In this document: piece after piece, positions 36,854 through 47,101 of the stretch | How the letters are laid out: each line of letters opens with the position of its first letter | Position numbering within the stretch: position 1 is the stretch's first letter | Source of the DNA: an uncultured Pseudomonadota bacterium | GTDB taxonomy: Bacteria; Pseudomonadota; Gammaproteobacteria; Methylococcales; Methylomonadaceae | Length of the DNA: 64,000 bases | Direction: 5' to 3' | Assembly (NCBI GenBank): GCA_903870545.1 | Contig: CAIQDI010000033.1 | Location: 165,585-229,584, forward strand | Translations under genes and position numbers: made by a program | The notes under the pieces: generated by a model | What the model saw: only the letters and a program-made list of their open reading frames with translations | What the model was told of the DNA's origin: nothing | The model's database searches: none

Positions 36854-37646
36854 ATTAAAACAACGTTTAATTGGGGCATTAGTGGTCACGATATTGTCGG
36901 CGATTTTTATCCCGATGTTGTTTGATGACCCCATTCAAGAAGAAGGGCAAGCCGTAAGCAACTTGACGTTACCCGCCGAAAATCAGTTTGTGGATGAGCC
37001 GGCGATAAAATTACCGGCAAATTCTGAACAAGTGTTGGCGATTCCACAACTGCAAGCAGAAGTTATTGCTGCACCGAACGCCCAGAATTCGCTACGTCCT
37101 GATGAAATGGACGAAACGCACGCGCTTAAATTGCAGCCCAAACCACATATTGCACCGGTCGTAAAAGCGCATATTGAAAAACCATCGTATTCTGAAACCA
37201 CCAATTATGGTGTAAATGCGGACGAAGTGGACGATGAACCACCGATGAAACCTAAGTTGCCGCTTAAAGACGACACTAAAAAAAGTCATCCTGAAGACGA
37301 TCTTTTGAAACAAATGCGGGCAGCAAAATTATCCGAAATCGATGGTACAACGGCACCAGCTAAAATCGATGCCCCCGTGATTGAAACAAAAAAAGTGATT
37401 GCGCCAAAAGCTACGCCGTCACGCTGGTTTATTCAATTAGCGAGTTTAACTAACAAAGCAAAAGCAGAAAGTTTACTTGAGGGCTTAAAAGAGCAAGGTT
37501 ATCCAGCAGTTCTAACGCCGATTCAAAACGAAAAAGGAACCTTTTATCGTTTGCGTGTCGGGCCCGAATTAGACGGCAAACGTGCCGCAGAAATGAAGCG
37601 CAGAATGGAAGAGCAAAACCTAAAACCCATTTTAGTTTCTGAATAA
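36843..37646 (+). CDS. dedD: SPOR-domain protein DedD
   Basis: The start at the ATG at 36843 gives 267 residues. There is one N-terminal membrane helix (LIGALVVTILSAIFIPMLF), a long Pro/Lys-rich linker, and a C-terminal SPOR domain (WFIQLASLTNKAKAESLLEG ... FYRLRVGPELDG). SPOR domains bind denuded peptidoglycan at the septum. DedD sits between folC and cvpA as in E. coli, and overlaps folC by 11 bases. Confidence 0.9.
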   Translation: MDHELKQRLIGALVVTILSAIFIPMLFDDPIQEEGQAVSNLTLPAENQFVDEPAIKLPANSEQVLAIPQLQAEVIAAPNAQNSLRPDEMDETHALKLQPKPHIAPVVKAHIEKPSYSETTNYGVNADEVDDEPPMKPKLPLKDDTKKSHPEDDLLKQMRAAKLSEIDGTTAPAKIDAPVIETKKVIAPKATPSRWFIQLASLTNKAKAESLLEGLKEQGYPAVLTPIQNEKGTFYRLRVGPELDGKRAAEMKRRMEEQNLKPILVSE

Positions 37647-37650
37647 ATCC

Positions 37651-38163
37651 ATGTTTTTTCCCAGCACAATCAAACCGTTTATCTGGATCGATTTCAGCAT
37701 TGTCGCGTTGTGCGGCATGATGTTAATCATAGGCACGCTGCGCGGTTTTAGTCGTGAAGTAGTGTCGTTATTGTGTTGGGTGGTTGGATTTTGGACAAGT
37801 TTGCATTTTTGCGTGAGCGTATCGCCCGTGTTGCAACCATTCATTTTTGCACCCAACAAACGATTAGCCGTCACGTTTATTAGTTTATTAGTGCTAACGG
37901 TGTTATTCGGCGGCGTATTAGAACAGTGGCTGATAACCCGATTTAAACAAACGTACAAACACACGCCAATCATGGAACGTCTCGGCGGTTTACTCTGTGG
38001 AGCATTACAAGGCGTAGTCATCATTACAATTATCGTGACACTCGCTGGACTCACAGCTTTACCGACGAAAGTATGGTGGCACGACTCCAGTTTATTACCT
38101 TCTTTTCAAATAATTGCCATTTGGTTACGCGATCACGTTGCGGTTCAAATGACAAATTTATAA
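37651..38163 (+). CDS. cvpA: Colicin V production-type membrane protein CvpA
   Basis: The 170-residue membrane protein has four helices and the CvpA pattern (FIWIDFSIVALCGMMLIIGTL, RGFSREVVSLLCWVVGF). It lies between dedD and purF as in E. coli, where it is linked to envelope homeostasis. It starts five bases after dedD. Confidence 0.9.
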   Translation: MFFPSTIKPFIWIDFSIVALCGMMLIIGTLRGFSREVVSLLCWVVGFWTSLHFCVSVSPVLQPFIFAPNKRLAVTFISLLVLTVLFGGVLEQWLITRFKQTYKHTPIMERLGGLLCGALQGVVIITIIVTLAGLTALPTKVWWHDSSLLPSFQIIAIWLRDHVAVQMTNL

Positions 38164-38201
38164 CTTATCGTGTGTTCCTCTTTAAATTCAGGTGAAAAAT
38201 A

Positions 38202-39710
38202 ATGTGTGGTATTGCTGCTATCGTCTCCCATCAAGCCGTAAATCAAGATTTATATGACGCACTCACGGTGCTACAACATCGAGGACAAGATGCGGCAGGT
38301 ATTGTTACTTGCGAAAAAGGGCGGTTGCATTTACGCAAAGATAACGGTTTGACCCGCGACGTGTTTAGTAACGAACAAATGTTGCGATTGCGGGGAAATA
38401 TGGGCATTGCTCATGTGCGTTATCCGACGGCGGGTTGCACCAGTTCTGCTGAAGCACAACCGTTTTATGTTAATTCGCCATTCGGTTTAACGTTGGCGCA
38501 CAACGGAAATTTAACCAATACCGAAGAACTCAAAAAAGCGTTATTTGTTGAAGATCAACGCCATCTGAACACCGATTCCGATTCTGAAGTCTTGCTCAAT
38601 GTGTTCGCGCATGAATTGCAAAGTTTGGGGAAATTGGAACTCAATGTTGCTGATATTTTTGAAGCCGTCAAAGGTGTGCATCGTCGCTGTCGTGGCGCGT
38701 ATGCGGTGGTGATTATGATTACTGGTTTTGGCATTTTAGGCTTTCGTGATCCGCACGGCATTCGTCCCGCTATTTTTGGTGAGCGTAAAACTGAGAAAGG
38801 AACGGAGTTTATGATTGCGTCGGAAAGCGTGGCGTTAAATGTGCTGGGGTTTGACGTGATTCGTGACATTGAGGCAGGCGAAGCCATTTTCATTGAAAAA
38901 TGCGGAACTTTACACACGCAACAATGCGCTGAAAATACCGATCATTGCCCGTGCATTTTTGAATATGTCTATTTTGCGCGTCCCGATTCGATTATCGACA
39001 ACATTTCAGTTTATAAAGCACGGTTGCGAATGGGCGAGAAATTGGCGGCGAAAGTGCAGCGCGAATGGGCAGATCACGATATTGATGTCGTCATTCCCAT
39101 TCCCGATACCAGCCGCACCGCCGCGTTACAAATGGCGAATAAATTGGGCGTAAAATTCAGTGAGGGCTTCATCAAAAATCGTTACATCGGACGCACGTTC
39201 ATTATGCCGGGACAAAAAATGCGTGAAAAATCCGTACGCCAAAAACTCAACGCGATTGATTTGGAATTTAACGGTAAAAACGTTTTATTGGTTGATGATT
39301 CGATTGTACGCGGCACCACGTCAGCGCAAATCATTCAAATGGCACGCGACGCAGGTGCAAAAAAAGTGTATTTTGCGTCCGCCGCGCCACCGGTTCGTTA
39401 TCCAAATGTTTATGGCATTGATATGCCCGCCGCGCATGAATTGATTGCTCATGATCGCACCGAAGACGAAGTTTGTACCGCGATTGGTGCAGATAAATTG
39501 ATTTATCAAGAATTGGACGACTTGATTGCCGCCGTACAAAAAGGAAATCCGAAAATTTTGCATTTTGACACCTCGTGTTTCAGTCACGAATACATTACTG
39601 GCGATGTCGATGATGCGTATTTGGAACGCATTGAAGCGTTGCGAAATGACGGAGCGCAAGAGCAAAGCAATTCTGAAAATTTCATTATTGAAATGCAAAA
39701 CTGCGCGTAA
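38202..39710 (+). CDS. purF: Amidophosphoribosyltransferase PurF
   Basis: The protein has 502 residues. Met is followed by the nucleophile Cys2 ([10 protein letters not shown]), with no propeptide. An N-terminal glutaminase domain ([17 protein letters not shown]) and a C-terminal phosphoribosyltransferase domain with the PRPP loop [14 protein letters not shown] complete it. It catalyses the first committed step of purine synthesis. An AGGTGAAAAA ribosome-binding site precedes it. Confidence 0.97.
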   Translation: MCGIAAIVSHQAVNQDLYDALTVLQHRGQDAAGIVTCEKGRLHLRKDNGLTRDVFSNEQMLRLRGNMGIAHVRYPTAGCTSSAEAQPFYVNSPFGLTLAHNGNLTNTEELKKALFVEDQRHLNTDSDSEVLLNVFAHELQSLGKLELNVADIFEAVKGVHRRCRGAYAVVIMITGFGILGFRDPHGIRPAIFGERKTEKGTEFMIASESVALNVLGFDVIRDIEAGEAIFIEKCGTLHTQQCAENTDHCPCIFEYVYFARPDSIIDNISVYKARLRMGEKLAAKVQREWADHDIDVVIPIPDTSRTAALQMANKLGVKFSEGFIKNRYIGRTFIMPGQKMREKSVRQKLNAIDLEFNGKNVLLVDDSIVRGTTSAQIIQMARDAGAKKVYFASAAPPVRYPNVYGIDMPAAHELIAHDRTEDEVCTAIGADKLIYQELDDLIAAVQKGNPKILHFDTSCFSHEYITGDVDDAYLERIEALRNDGAQEQSNSENFIIEMQNCA

Positions 39711-39847
39711 TAAAATTAAAATTAAGGTATGAGCGAGCGTGCCGATATTTTTGAACATAATGGGAATTACGGCGCAAATTTTGCTGTTAGTTTTGATAAC
39801 GTAATTTTTAATCTCTCAACTTTAACGCGCACGCTTGGTAAAAATTT

Positions 39848-42034
39848 ATGAAACTTAATATGCCAGTCACCCAAAAAGAAATCGTGATGACGAAGGGCAG
39901 CATTCTCGTCACACGCACCGATTTACAAGGTAAAATCACTTATGCTAACGATGAGTTTTTAAAAATCAGCGGTTATACTCGCGCGGAAATAATTGGACAG
40001 GATCACAGTATCATTCGCCATCCCGATACGCCGCCGCAACTTTTTGAAGATTTGTGGGCGACCGTTAAAGTCATGCGTCCGTGGACAGGTCTGATTAAGA
40101 ATCGGACTAAAAATGGTGATTTTTATTGGGTTCACGCCAACATTGTTCCGCAATTTGAAAAAAACAAATTGATTGGCTATTTATCCGCACGTTTTGCCCC
40201 TAAAAAAGATGAATTGGAGGCAGGTATCGCGTTATACGAGGCAATTAAAAATAAAACAACAATAATCAAAGGCACTTCTGCGTTAATCAAATCAGTTCAA
40301 GATGTTTCATTATGGAAAAAAACGACGATTTCATTAACAGCATTTTCAATTCCTATAACGCTATTCAGTTACGAATTGTTTTTAACGCAAAATTATCTTG
40401 AACTAACCGGCGTTATCTCGGCGACAATTATTGCTGTCGCCATTAACATTAGTACGATTCATGAACTCAATCAAACGTTAGATAAAAGTGTCAGTATTTT
40501 TTATCGTCTAGCGGCTAAAGGTTTTGGAAATTCATTTGATTTGAAAAAAAATGGCATCATTGGCGATTTTTATCGTGGCTTATTTTCAATGGATGTGAGT
40601 TTAAGTTTGGATATTGCTGAATCTAAACGCCTTAACGCAGAAGCACTCCGAATTAATAGCGCACTCAATAACGTTCATTCGGCGGTATTAGTCGCAGACA
40701 ATAATTTTGAAGTTATTTATATTAACGAAAGCGCAAAGCTACTTTTTAAACGTGCCGAGCAAGATATTCAAAAACAATTGCCTCATTTTGATTCCGATAA
40801 AATACTTGGCTCAAACATTGATTCATTTCATGTTGACCCAGAAAAACAACACACTTTGTTACAAAGTTTGACTGATTCTTATGAAGCTGAAATGTTAATT
40901 GGCGAACACGTCATGAACATTATTGCGAATCCTGTTTTAGATAAAAATGGCGATCGAATTGGTTTTGTGGCGGAATGGTTAGATAAAACAGCCGAAGTTA
41001 GGGCAATGAATGAAATTTCAGATGTGGTGCATTTTGCTTCGCAGGGAAATTTTGAACGACGCATTCACGAGGCAGAACACAGCGGTTTTCTTTTAGATTT
41101 AGTGAAAAATATCAATCAGCTTGTTGAAACCAGTTCAGTCGGATTAAATGATGTGGGGCAAATTTTAAACGCACTTTCTCGCGGTGATTTAACTAAAACC
41201 ATGTCGGGCGATTATTTGGGAATGTTTGGGCAATTAAAAAACGATGCCAACGCAACTGTTGAAAAATTGCGTGAAGTTATTGAGCAAATTCAAGAGGCGA
41301 CCGGAACTATCAACATGAGTTCGAAAGAAATTGCAGCGGGAAATAATGATTTGTCGCATCGAACTGAAAAACAAGCCGCTAGTTTAGAAGAAACCGCCGC
41401 CAGTATGCAGGAATTAACCTCGACGGTTCAGCACAACAGTGAAAATGCCGAACACGCGAATGAGTTGGCGTTAGGTGCGTCAAACATAGCCAGCAAAGGG
41501 GTTACAGTCGTCAGTCAGGTTGTGGATACGATGGAAGCGATTAAAGAATCGTCACGAAAAATCGTCGATATTATTTCAGTTATTGATGGCATTGCTTTTC
41601 AAACCAACATTTTAGCGTTAAATGCAGCGGTTGAAGCGGCGCGAGCGGGTGAACAAGGGCGTGGTTTTGCGGTGGTCGCGACAGAAGTTCGCAGTTTGGC
41701 GCAACGTGCCGCCGCCGCCGCAGGTGAAATTAAAAATTTGATTGGTGATTCCGTTGATAAAGTCGAAGACGGCACACGATTGGTAGCGAATGCCGGTCGA
41801 ACGATGGAAGAAATTGTCAGCGCAATTCATGGTGTTACGCAAATTATGTCAGAAATTAGTTCCGCATCGACAGAGCAAACGACTGGCATTGAACAAGTGA
41901 ATCAGGCGATTAGTCAAATGGACGACGTAACCCAACAAAATGCCGCGTTAGTTGAAGAAGCGGCAGCAGCGGCGGAGTCGCTGGAAGAACAAGCCAGCAG
42001 TTTGGCAAATACCGTCAAGTATTTCAATTTGTAA
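39848..42034 (+). CDS. Methyl-accepting chemotaxis protein with two PAS domains (Aer-like)
   Basis: The protein has 728 residues. A first PAS domain (~20-115: [32 protein letters not shown]) is of the Aer/energy-sensing type. Two membrane helices follow with almost no periplasmic loop (~155-205). A second PAS-like domain (~275-385), a HAMP-like linker, and the signalling domain with tip [20 protein letters not shown] and [15 protein letters not shown] complete it. There is no NWETF-type receptor tail. It senses an internal signal such as redox or oxygen. A terminator follows. Confidence 0.92.
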   Translation: MKLNMPVTQKEIVMTKGSILVTRTDLQGKITYANDEFLKISGYTRAEIIGQDHSIIRHPDTPPQLFEDLWATVKVMRPWTGLIKNRTKNGDFYWVHANIVPQFEKNKLIGYLSARFAPKKDELEAGIALYEAIKNKTTIIKGTSALIKSVQDVSLWKKTTISLTAFSIPITLFSYELFLTQNYLELTGVISATIIAVAINISTIHELNQTLDKSVSIFYRLAAKGFGNSFDLKKNGIIGDFYRGLFSMDVSLSLDIAESKRLNAEALRINSALNNVHSAVLVADNNFEVIYINESAKLLFKRAEQDIQKQLPHFDSDKILGSNIDSFHVDPEKQHTLLQSLTDSYEAEMLIGEHVMNIIANPVLDKNGDRIGFVAEWLDKTAEVRAMNEISDVVHFASQGNFERRIHEAEHSGFLLDLVKNINQLVETSSVGLNDVGQILNALSRGDLTKTMSGDYLGMFGQLKNDANATVEKLREVIEQIQEATGTINMSSKEIAAGNNDLSHRTEKQAASLEETAASMQELTSTVQHNSENAEHANELALGASNIASKGVTVVSQVVDTMEAIKESSRKIVDIISVIDGIAFQTNILALNAAVEAARAGEQGRGFAVVATEVRSLAQRAAAAAGEIKNLIGDSVDKVEDGTRLVANAGRTMEEIVSAIHGVTQIMSEISSASTEQTTGIEQVNQAISQMDDVTQQNAALVEEAAAAAESLEEQASSLANTVKYFNL

Positions 42035-42043
42035 AAGGGTTAG

Positions 42044-42067
42044 GGGCGAATGATATTCGCCCTTTTT
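42044..42067. terminator. Terminator between the chemoreceptor and the Nudix gene
   Basis: GGGCGAAT (42044-42051) pairs with ATTCGCCC (42055-42062) around a three-base loop and is followed by TTTTT. It ends the chemoreceptor gene and may also slow minus-strand reading. Confidence 0.88.
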
Positions 42068-42070
42068 AAA

Positions 42071-42655
42071 TCACAGTTCATGCCGATGCAACGCTAACCA
42101 TTGCAATGCCAAAATGGGAATCGCCGAATCAATTTCGTTACGCGCTACCATTTCATAAGCCTCCGCAAACGGCACTGCTCGAACTAAAATATCTTCGTGT
42201 TCGTCAGCAACACCGTGTAAACCGCCCACATTTTCACTGTTAATCAATCCACAAAATAGCGTGATTTTTTCAGACGAACCGCCGGGCGACAAATAAAACG
42301 AATTGATGCGAATCAACTCTAAAATTTCGCAACCCGCCTCCTCTAACGATTCACGTCGCGCCACATCTTCGGCGGTTTCTCCGTCTTCCATAATTCCCGC
42401 CACAATTTCAATCAGCCACGGTGTGTTAATCGGCTTATCGATTGCGCCGACACGAAATTGTTCAATTAAAATCACTGCGTCGCGTTGAACATCGTACAGC
42501 ACTACCGCCACACAATTTCCCCGCACAAACAATTCGCGCGTTATTTCACCACTCCAACCGCCAGCGAAAAGTGTGTGCTGCAACTGGTATTTTTCCATGC
42601 GAAAGAAACCATTGTACACAGTGTCTTTCTTTAGAATTTTCACGTCTTTTTCCAT
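42071..42655 (-). CDS. nudF: ADP-ribose pyrophosphatase NudF
   Basis: The 194-residue protein carries the Nudix box GIMEDGETAEDVARRESLEEAG (split here as GIMEDGETAED and RRESLEEAG), followed by FYLSPGGSSEKITLF, typical of the ADP-ribose group. It hydrolyses ADP-ribose to AMP and ribose 5-phosphate. It is divergent from sdhC, whose -10 box abuts its start codon. Confidence 0.9.
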   Translation of the reverse strand: MEKDVKILKKDTVYNGFFRMEKYQLQHTLFAGGWSGEITRELFVRGNCVAVVLYDVQRDAVILIEQFRVGAIDKPINTPWLIEIVAGIMEDGETAEDVARRESLEEAGCEILELIRINSFYLSPGGSSEKITLFCGLINSENVGGLHGVADEHEDILVRAVPFAEAYEMVARNEIDSAIPILALQWLALHRHEL

Positions 42656-42663
42656 GTTATAAT
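42655..42663 (+). promoter_or_regulatory. Extended -10 promoter for sdhCD
   Basis: TGTTATAAT (TG-n-TATAAT) lies 33 bases before the sdhC start and touches the divergent nudF start codon. Confidence 0.6.
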
Positions 42664-42695
42664 TGTTCGATTAAGGGTTTGAAAAGGAAAATTTA

Positions 42696-43070
42696 ATGTC
42701 GCACGATAGACCCATCTCTCCACATTTACAAATTTACCGTTTGCCGCTGACGGGATTGATTTCCATTAGTCATCGAATCACGGGCGTGTTGTTAACGCTC
42801 GGTTTAATCGGCTCAGTGTTTATGTTGGCACAAGTCAAAAGTGGCATGCTCACTTATTTAGAAATGCAAAACCTGTTGCACACGTTGCCAATGCAAATGA
42901 TATTAAGTGGTTTTATTTACGCGCTGATGTTTCATTTTTGTCATGGTGTGCGACATTTAATTTGGGATATTGGACAGAGTTTTTCGCGTGAAACCTTAAT
43001 CCATTACGCGCTTGTCGAACTTTCGTTGTCGTTATTATTGACGCTTTTGACGTTGATGGTGTTGTTATGA
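42696..43070 (+). CDS. sdhC: Succinate dehydrogenase cytochrome b556 subunit
   Basis: The 124-residue protein has three membrane helices. RPISPHLQIYRLPLTG and SISHRITGVLL are the SdhC signatures, and FCHGVRHLIWD holds the haem-ligand His. It anchors the flavoprotein/iron-sulfur dimer and hands electrons to ubiquinone. The stop overlaps sdhD by four bases. Confidence 0.95.
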   Translation: MSHDRPISPHLQIYRLPLTGLISISHRITGVLLTLGLIGSVFMLAQVKSGMLTYLEMQNLLHTLPMQMILSGFIYALMFHFCHGVRHLIWDIGQSFSRETLIHYALVELSLSLLLTLLTLMVLL

Positions 43071-43387
43071 AAGCCGCGCAACATTGGGGAATACAGCGTG
43101 TGACAGCGATTTTGTTAATTCCGTTGTCGTATTGGTTAGTGGCATTTTTACAACTTTGTTTGCACGCGAATTATTTTGAAACGCAAGTGTGGCTCACGTC
43201 ACCCGTGAATCAAATAGCGTTAGGAACGTGGTTTGTCGTCGTTTGTTATCACGCCGCGATGGGACTGCAAGTCGTTTTGGAAGATTATGTGTCGAATCAT
43301 GACAAACAACTTGCCGCAATTTGGAGCGTAAATGTATTTTTTGCCGGATTAGCCCTCAGCGCATGCGTGTTTTTATTTCAAAATTAG
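43067..43387 (+). CDS. sdhD: Succinate dehydrogenase membrane anchor subunit
   Basis: The 106-residue protein has three helices with the SdhD pattern WGIQRVTAILLIPLSYWL and YHAAMGLQVVLEDYVSN (haem His and the conserved Asp-Tyr). It pairs with SdhC. sdhA and sdhB, normally next, are missing: nspC follows after nine bases. Confidence 0.93.
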   Translation: MKAAQHWGIQRVTAILLIPLSYWLVAFLQLCLHANYFETQVWLTSPVNQIALGTWFVVVCYHAAMGLQVVLEDYVSNHDKQLAAIWSVNVFFAGLALSACVFLFQN

Positions 43388-43396
43388 GACAAAAAA

Positions 43397-44542
43397 ATGG
43401 TCATTAAAACCCCTGCGTTTATTCTCGACGAAGCACAATTAGTTGCTAACTTAACAACCTTGGCAGATATTCGGCAAAAATCAGGCTGCAAAATTCTTTA
43501 CGCAATGAAAGCGTTGCCGTGTTCGCGCGTGCTGGAAATCGCCAAACCGTTTGTCGATGGATTTGCAGTCAGTTCGTTATTTGAAGCGCAACTCGCGCAA
43601 GAAGTTTTGGTCGGAAAAGGCGAAGTGCATTTAACAACGCCGGCGTTAATTGCGGACGAATTGTACGAATTAACGACGTTATGCACACATATCAATTTTA
43701 ATTCGCTCACCCATCACGCACGTTATGCGCCCATCGTGCAAACGCAAACTAAAATGGGGCTGCGTGTTAATCCCAAACTGTCGTTTTTAAGCGACGAACG
43801 CTTTGATCCGTGTCGGCGTTCATCGAAATTAGGCATTGATATTGATACGTTGTGGCAATCGAATTGTTTAGAATTGGAACAAGTCAGCGGGCTACATTTT
43901 CACACTGTCTTTTCGGCGACGAACTTTACGCCATTACTGCAAACTATCGACAAATTACGCCGCTATTTTGGGCATCAATTAGAAAAATTACAGTGGCTGA
44001 ATTTGGGCGGCGGTTATTTATTTCACCGCATGACCGATTATCAGCCGTTTATTGATTTAGTGATTCAATTGCGCCGTGAATTGAAAGTTGATGTTTATAT
44101 CGAATTGGGCAATGGAATTGTCGGTAATGCGGCATCGATGGTGGCGACGGTGATTGATTGTTTTGAAAGCGATGACAAAACGGTGGCTATTTTAGATACG
44201 TCAATCAATCACAATCCCGAAGTGTTTGAATATCAGCGTGCGCCGCAAGTATTGGAACACGATGCAAAAGGACGTTACGCGGCAATTTTAGCGGGCGGAA
44301 CGTGTTTGGCGGGTGACGTATTTGGCGAATATCGCTTTAAGCAACCGCTACAATTAGGCGATAAAATTACATTTAAAAATGTGGGTGCGTACACGTTAAT
44401 TAAAGCCAATCGTTTTAACGGTCATAATTTACCCGATGTCTATTTACAACGTGCGAACGACGAATTGGAATTACTAAAACAATACACTTACTACGATTAT
44501 CAACAACAATGGCTGATACCATCAGCAATCAATTTACTATAA
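43397..44542 (+). CDS. nspC: Carboxynorspermidine/carboxyspermidine decarboxylase
   Basis: The 381-residue alanine-racemase-fold PLP enzyme has the PLP lysine in ILYAMKALP (~residue 37). LNLGGGYLFHRMTDY and ILAGGTCLAGDVFGEY hold the phosphate-binding Gly and active-site Cys. It forms spermidine or norspermidine from the carboxy precursor. The partner dehydrogenase gene is not adjacent. The defence-like locus starts 27 bases downstream, so the two may share a transcript. Confidence 0.9.
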   Translation: MVIKTPAFILDEAQLVANLTTLADIRQKSGCKILYAMKALPCSRVLEIAKPFVDGFAVSSLFEAQLAQEVLVGKGEVHLTTPALIADELYELTTLCTHINFNSLTHHARYAPIVQTQTKMGLRVNPKLSFLSDERFDPCRRSSKLGIDIDTLWQSNCLELEQVSGLHFHTVFSATNFTPLLQTIDKLRRYFGHQLEKLQWLNLGGGYLFHRMTDYQPFIDLVIQLRRELKVDVYIELGNGIVGNAASMVATVIDCFESDDKTVAILDTSINHNPEVFEYQRAPQVLEHDAKGRYAAILAGGTCLAGDVFGEYRFKQPLQLGDKITFKNVGAYTLIKANRFNGHNLPDVYLQRANDELELLKQYTYYDYQQQWLIPSAINLL

Positions 44543-44569
44543 AAATTACGACACAAGAGAAGGATGACA

Positions 44570-47095
44570 ATGAGTTTTATAAAAGAAGAGCGCACGATTT
44601 TAGCGTTTAAATTACAATCAAAATTAAATCCAGATCAAGGCGATATTCGACCCGTCGCGGAAATAGTTGACGGACAATTGGACGAATTACATCAGGGCAA
44701 TTTTTGTCATTCAAACAAAGTATTTGTCACAACCGGTTATCAGCTGATTGATGAAAAATTTAAAGATGGGCAAATGTTCCGAATTCCGGTCAATCTTGCG
44801 GATTACATTAGTACCAATATTGATCCTTATGCCGCATCAAAATACTTAACGCAAGGCATCAAAGCCGAAAGTTTAAAGCCTAATGAATTGATAGAAATTT
44901 TCGATGGCGAATTACCGAACAGAAATTACCGTTACTTTGAAAATGGCTTTTATCCCAGCACGCAATATATTTTTATGCGTAATAAAGAAGGTAACTGTTT
45001 TGGCCCTTTTTCTTGGAAATCTGAAGACGATGATTTAGGTTTTTCATTGGAATTATTGAATGAAAAGCCATTATTACGCTCGTACAACATGAGCATCGGG
45101 CTGGTATTTAAAATTAAAGCCGATAATTTTACGAAATATGCGACGACATGTTCCATTGAAAATAGGGATTACCATTTCATTCTGAACATTCGGGAATTTA
45201 TTTCCGATTATGACTACCATGATTATGCGTCAGACGAAGAAATCGTTCGGTATTGCGCCAAATTAGCGAGTGAAATGGGAACAAAATCTCTGAATAAATC
45301 GGATTGGGATACGTTCAAAAAACTAGCCGCTCGTGATGCGAAATTTGGCACCTTAGTCAGCAAAAATCGCTTATCGCAATTATCCCGACTGAAAGACGAA
45401 GTTGATACGTCACAAAGTGACATTCACGATAACATCGAAGTCTTTTTAAGAAGCAGCAACGGCGATAACTTGATTAAAGATTTTGTGGAACGCAAACGCC
45501 CGCAATTATTGGACGATTTACGAAAAAGTATCATTAAAGAAAAAAATAAAGAAATTGAGGAAAAAGAAGACAAATTGTCGCAAGTTGAACAGCGTTTCAA
45601 AGAAAAAGATAAAGAACTGAAAGAGTTGAGCGTCGATGTAGAACGCAAACGCAAAGAAGCGAATCAAGAAGTGATTTTAGAACAGGCGGTTGCGGAACGT
45701 AACGAAAAATTACGCCATCTTGATCAAGAGTTGGCAGAAAAAGAAAAGCAAGTGAACGAGATTACCGAACGCTTTAATTTATCGTCGGAGCTGAACGAAA
45801 TTACGCAACAAATTGAAGAAAAGAAAGTCATTCATAAACATTATGAAAAAGAAAATTCGTCTATCGAAGCGACGACCAAACGCTTAACCATTGAACGCGA
45901 TAAAACGGAAGATGAACTTCGCACCAAGTTAATCGAATTAAAACCGTTTGTGGAACACATCAATGGTTCATTTTTTGTCAATAAAACCGAAAAAGATCGT
46001 GCCGTTTTTGTGGAAATTAACCAACTGACAAACCCTGATATGTTGGAACGTCAGCGGTTAGTAGTTGAGATGGTGAAGCATAATTTGCGGTTGCGCGGAC
46101 GAGATTTTGAATCGTGGCAAGTGGCGAATTTACTGATTTCAACGCAACAATCGTTCATTACTTTTTTAGCGGGACTTCCCGGTGTGGGCAAAACGTCTTT
46201 GGCGCGTTTAATTGCCGAATCACAACAATTAGAACCGCGTTTGCAAGAAGTTTCCGTGGCGCGGGGTTGGACTTCGCAAAAAGATTTAATTGGTTTTTAC
46301 AATCCGTTGTCGAATCGTTTTCAATCCGCGAATACCGGTTTATATGCGTTTATTGAAGCGTTAAGTTTGGAAACGAAAAAAGACGAACGTGCAATGGCGT
46401 ATGTGTTGCTCGATGAAGCGAATTTAAGTCCGATTGAACATTATTGGTCGGCATTTATGGCGATGACGGATAGCGCGGGCGAGCGCGTTTTACGTTTAGG
46501 ACAAGATACCTTAGCCGTTCCATCTGTGTTGCGTTTTCTCGCGACCATCAATTATGACGGCACCACCGAGCCACTCAGTCCTCGTGTTGTCGATCGCGCT
46601 CCCGTTTTGGTGATGGAATCGAGTAACAACTTTTTAGAAGAAAATGAAACCACGTTAGAAAAAGTGATTACGTTGCCGTTGTCAGCCATTGAAATGAATA
46701 AACTGTTCGGATTAGCGAAAAACATTCCCGCTTTTCAAGATGTTGAAAAAGATATTTTCAATAAAGTGCGTGAAATTCTGTCTCACCCCAGTTTGGAAAA
46801 AGGACGTTCATTAAGCATTAGTCAGCGTAAAGAAATTGTGATTCGACAATACTGCGCTCAAGCCGGTTCGTTAATGCGCTCGTTTGGTTGCGATGATTTT
46901 AAAGCCTTGGATTTAGCGATATTGCAGCACGTTTTACCGCAAGTGCGCGGCAGCGGACAGAAATTCGCCAAGCGGTTGATTGAATTAAAACAAATGTGTG
47001 AGGAAAATGGTCTCAAAGGTTCCGCAACGTATTTAGAGCGCATGTTGGCGTACGGTGAAACGGAATTGCATTCGTATGATTTTTTCTGTTGGTAA
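44570..47095 (+). CDS. AAA+ ATPase with long coiled coil, McrB/MoxR-like, of a three-gene defence-like locus
   Basis: The start is set at the ATG at 44570, because AAGGA lies five bases before it and leaves no room for the ATG at 44564. It gives 841 residues. Residues 1-300 are of unknown fold. About 307-455 is a highly charged coiled coil (NKEIEEKEDKLSQVEQRFKE). The AAA+ part has Walker A GLPGVGKTS (~534), Walker B VLLDEANLSPIEHYW (~612), ATINYDGTTEPLSPR and VVDRAP (sensor/arginine finger). The NYD in place of McrB's MNxxD separates it from classical McrB. The nuclease gene follows after six bases. Confidence 0.82.
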   Translation: MSFIKEERTILAFKLQSKLNPDQGDIRPVAEIVDGQLDELHQGNFCHSNKVFVTTGYQLIDEKFKDGQMFRIPVNLADYISTNIDPYAASKYLTQGIKAESLKPNELIEIFDGELPNRNYRYFENGFYPSTQYIFMRNKEGNCFGPFSWKSEDDDLGFSLELLNEKPLLRSYNMSIGLVFKIKADNFTKYATTCSIENRDYHFILNIREFISDYDYHDYASDEEIVRYCAKLASEMGTKSLNKSDWDTFKKLAARDAKFGTLVSKNRLSQLSRLKDEVDTSQSDIHDNIEVFLRSSNGDNLIKDFVERKRPQLLDDLRKSIIKEKNKEIEEKEDKLSQVEQRFKEKDKELKELSVDVERKRKEANQEVILEQAVAERNEKLRHLDQELAEKEKQVNEITERFNLSSELNEITQQIEEKKVIHKHYEKENSSIEATTKRLTIERDKTEDELRTKLIELKPFVEHINGSFFVNKTEKDRAVFVEINQLTNPDMLERQRLVVEMVKHNLRLRGRDFESWQVANLLISTQQSFITFLAGLPGVGKTSLARLIAESQQLEPRLQEVSVARGWTSQKDLIGFYNPLSNRFQSANTGLYAFIEALSLETKKDERAMAYVLLDEANLSPIEHYWSAFMAMTDSAGERVLRLGQDTLAVPSVLRFLATINYDGTTEPLSPRVVDRAPVLVMESSNNFLEENETTLEKVITLPLSAIEMNKLFGLAKNIPAFQDVEKDIFNKVREILSHPSLEKGRSLSISQRKEIVIRQYCAQAGSLMRSFGCDDFKALDLAILQHVLPQVRGSGQKFAKRLIELKQMCEENGLKGSATYLERMLAYGETELHSYDFFCW

Positions 47096-47101
47096 TCCGA
47101 C

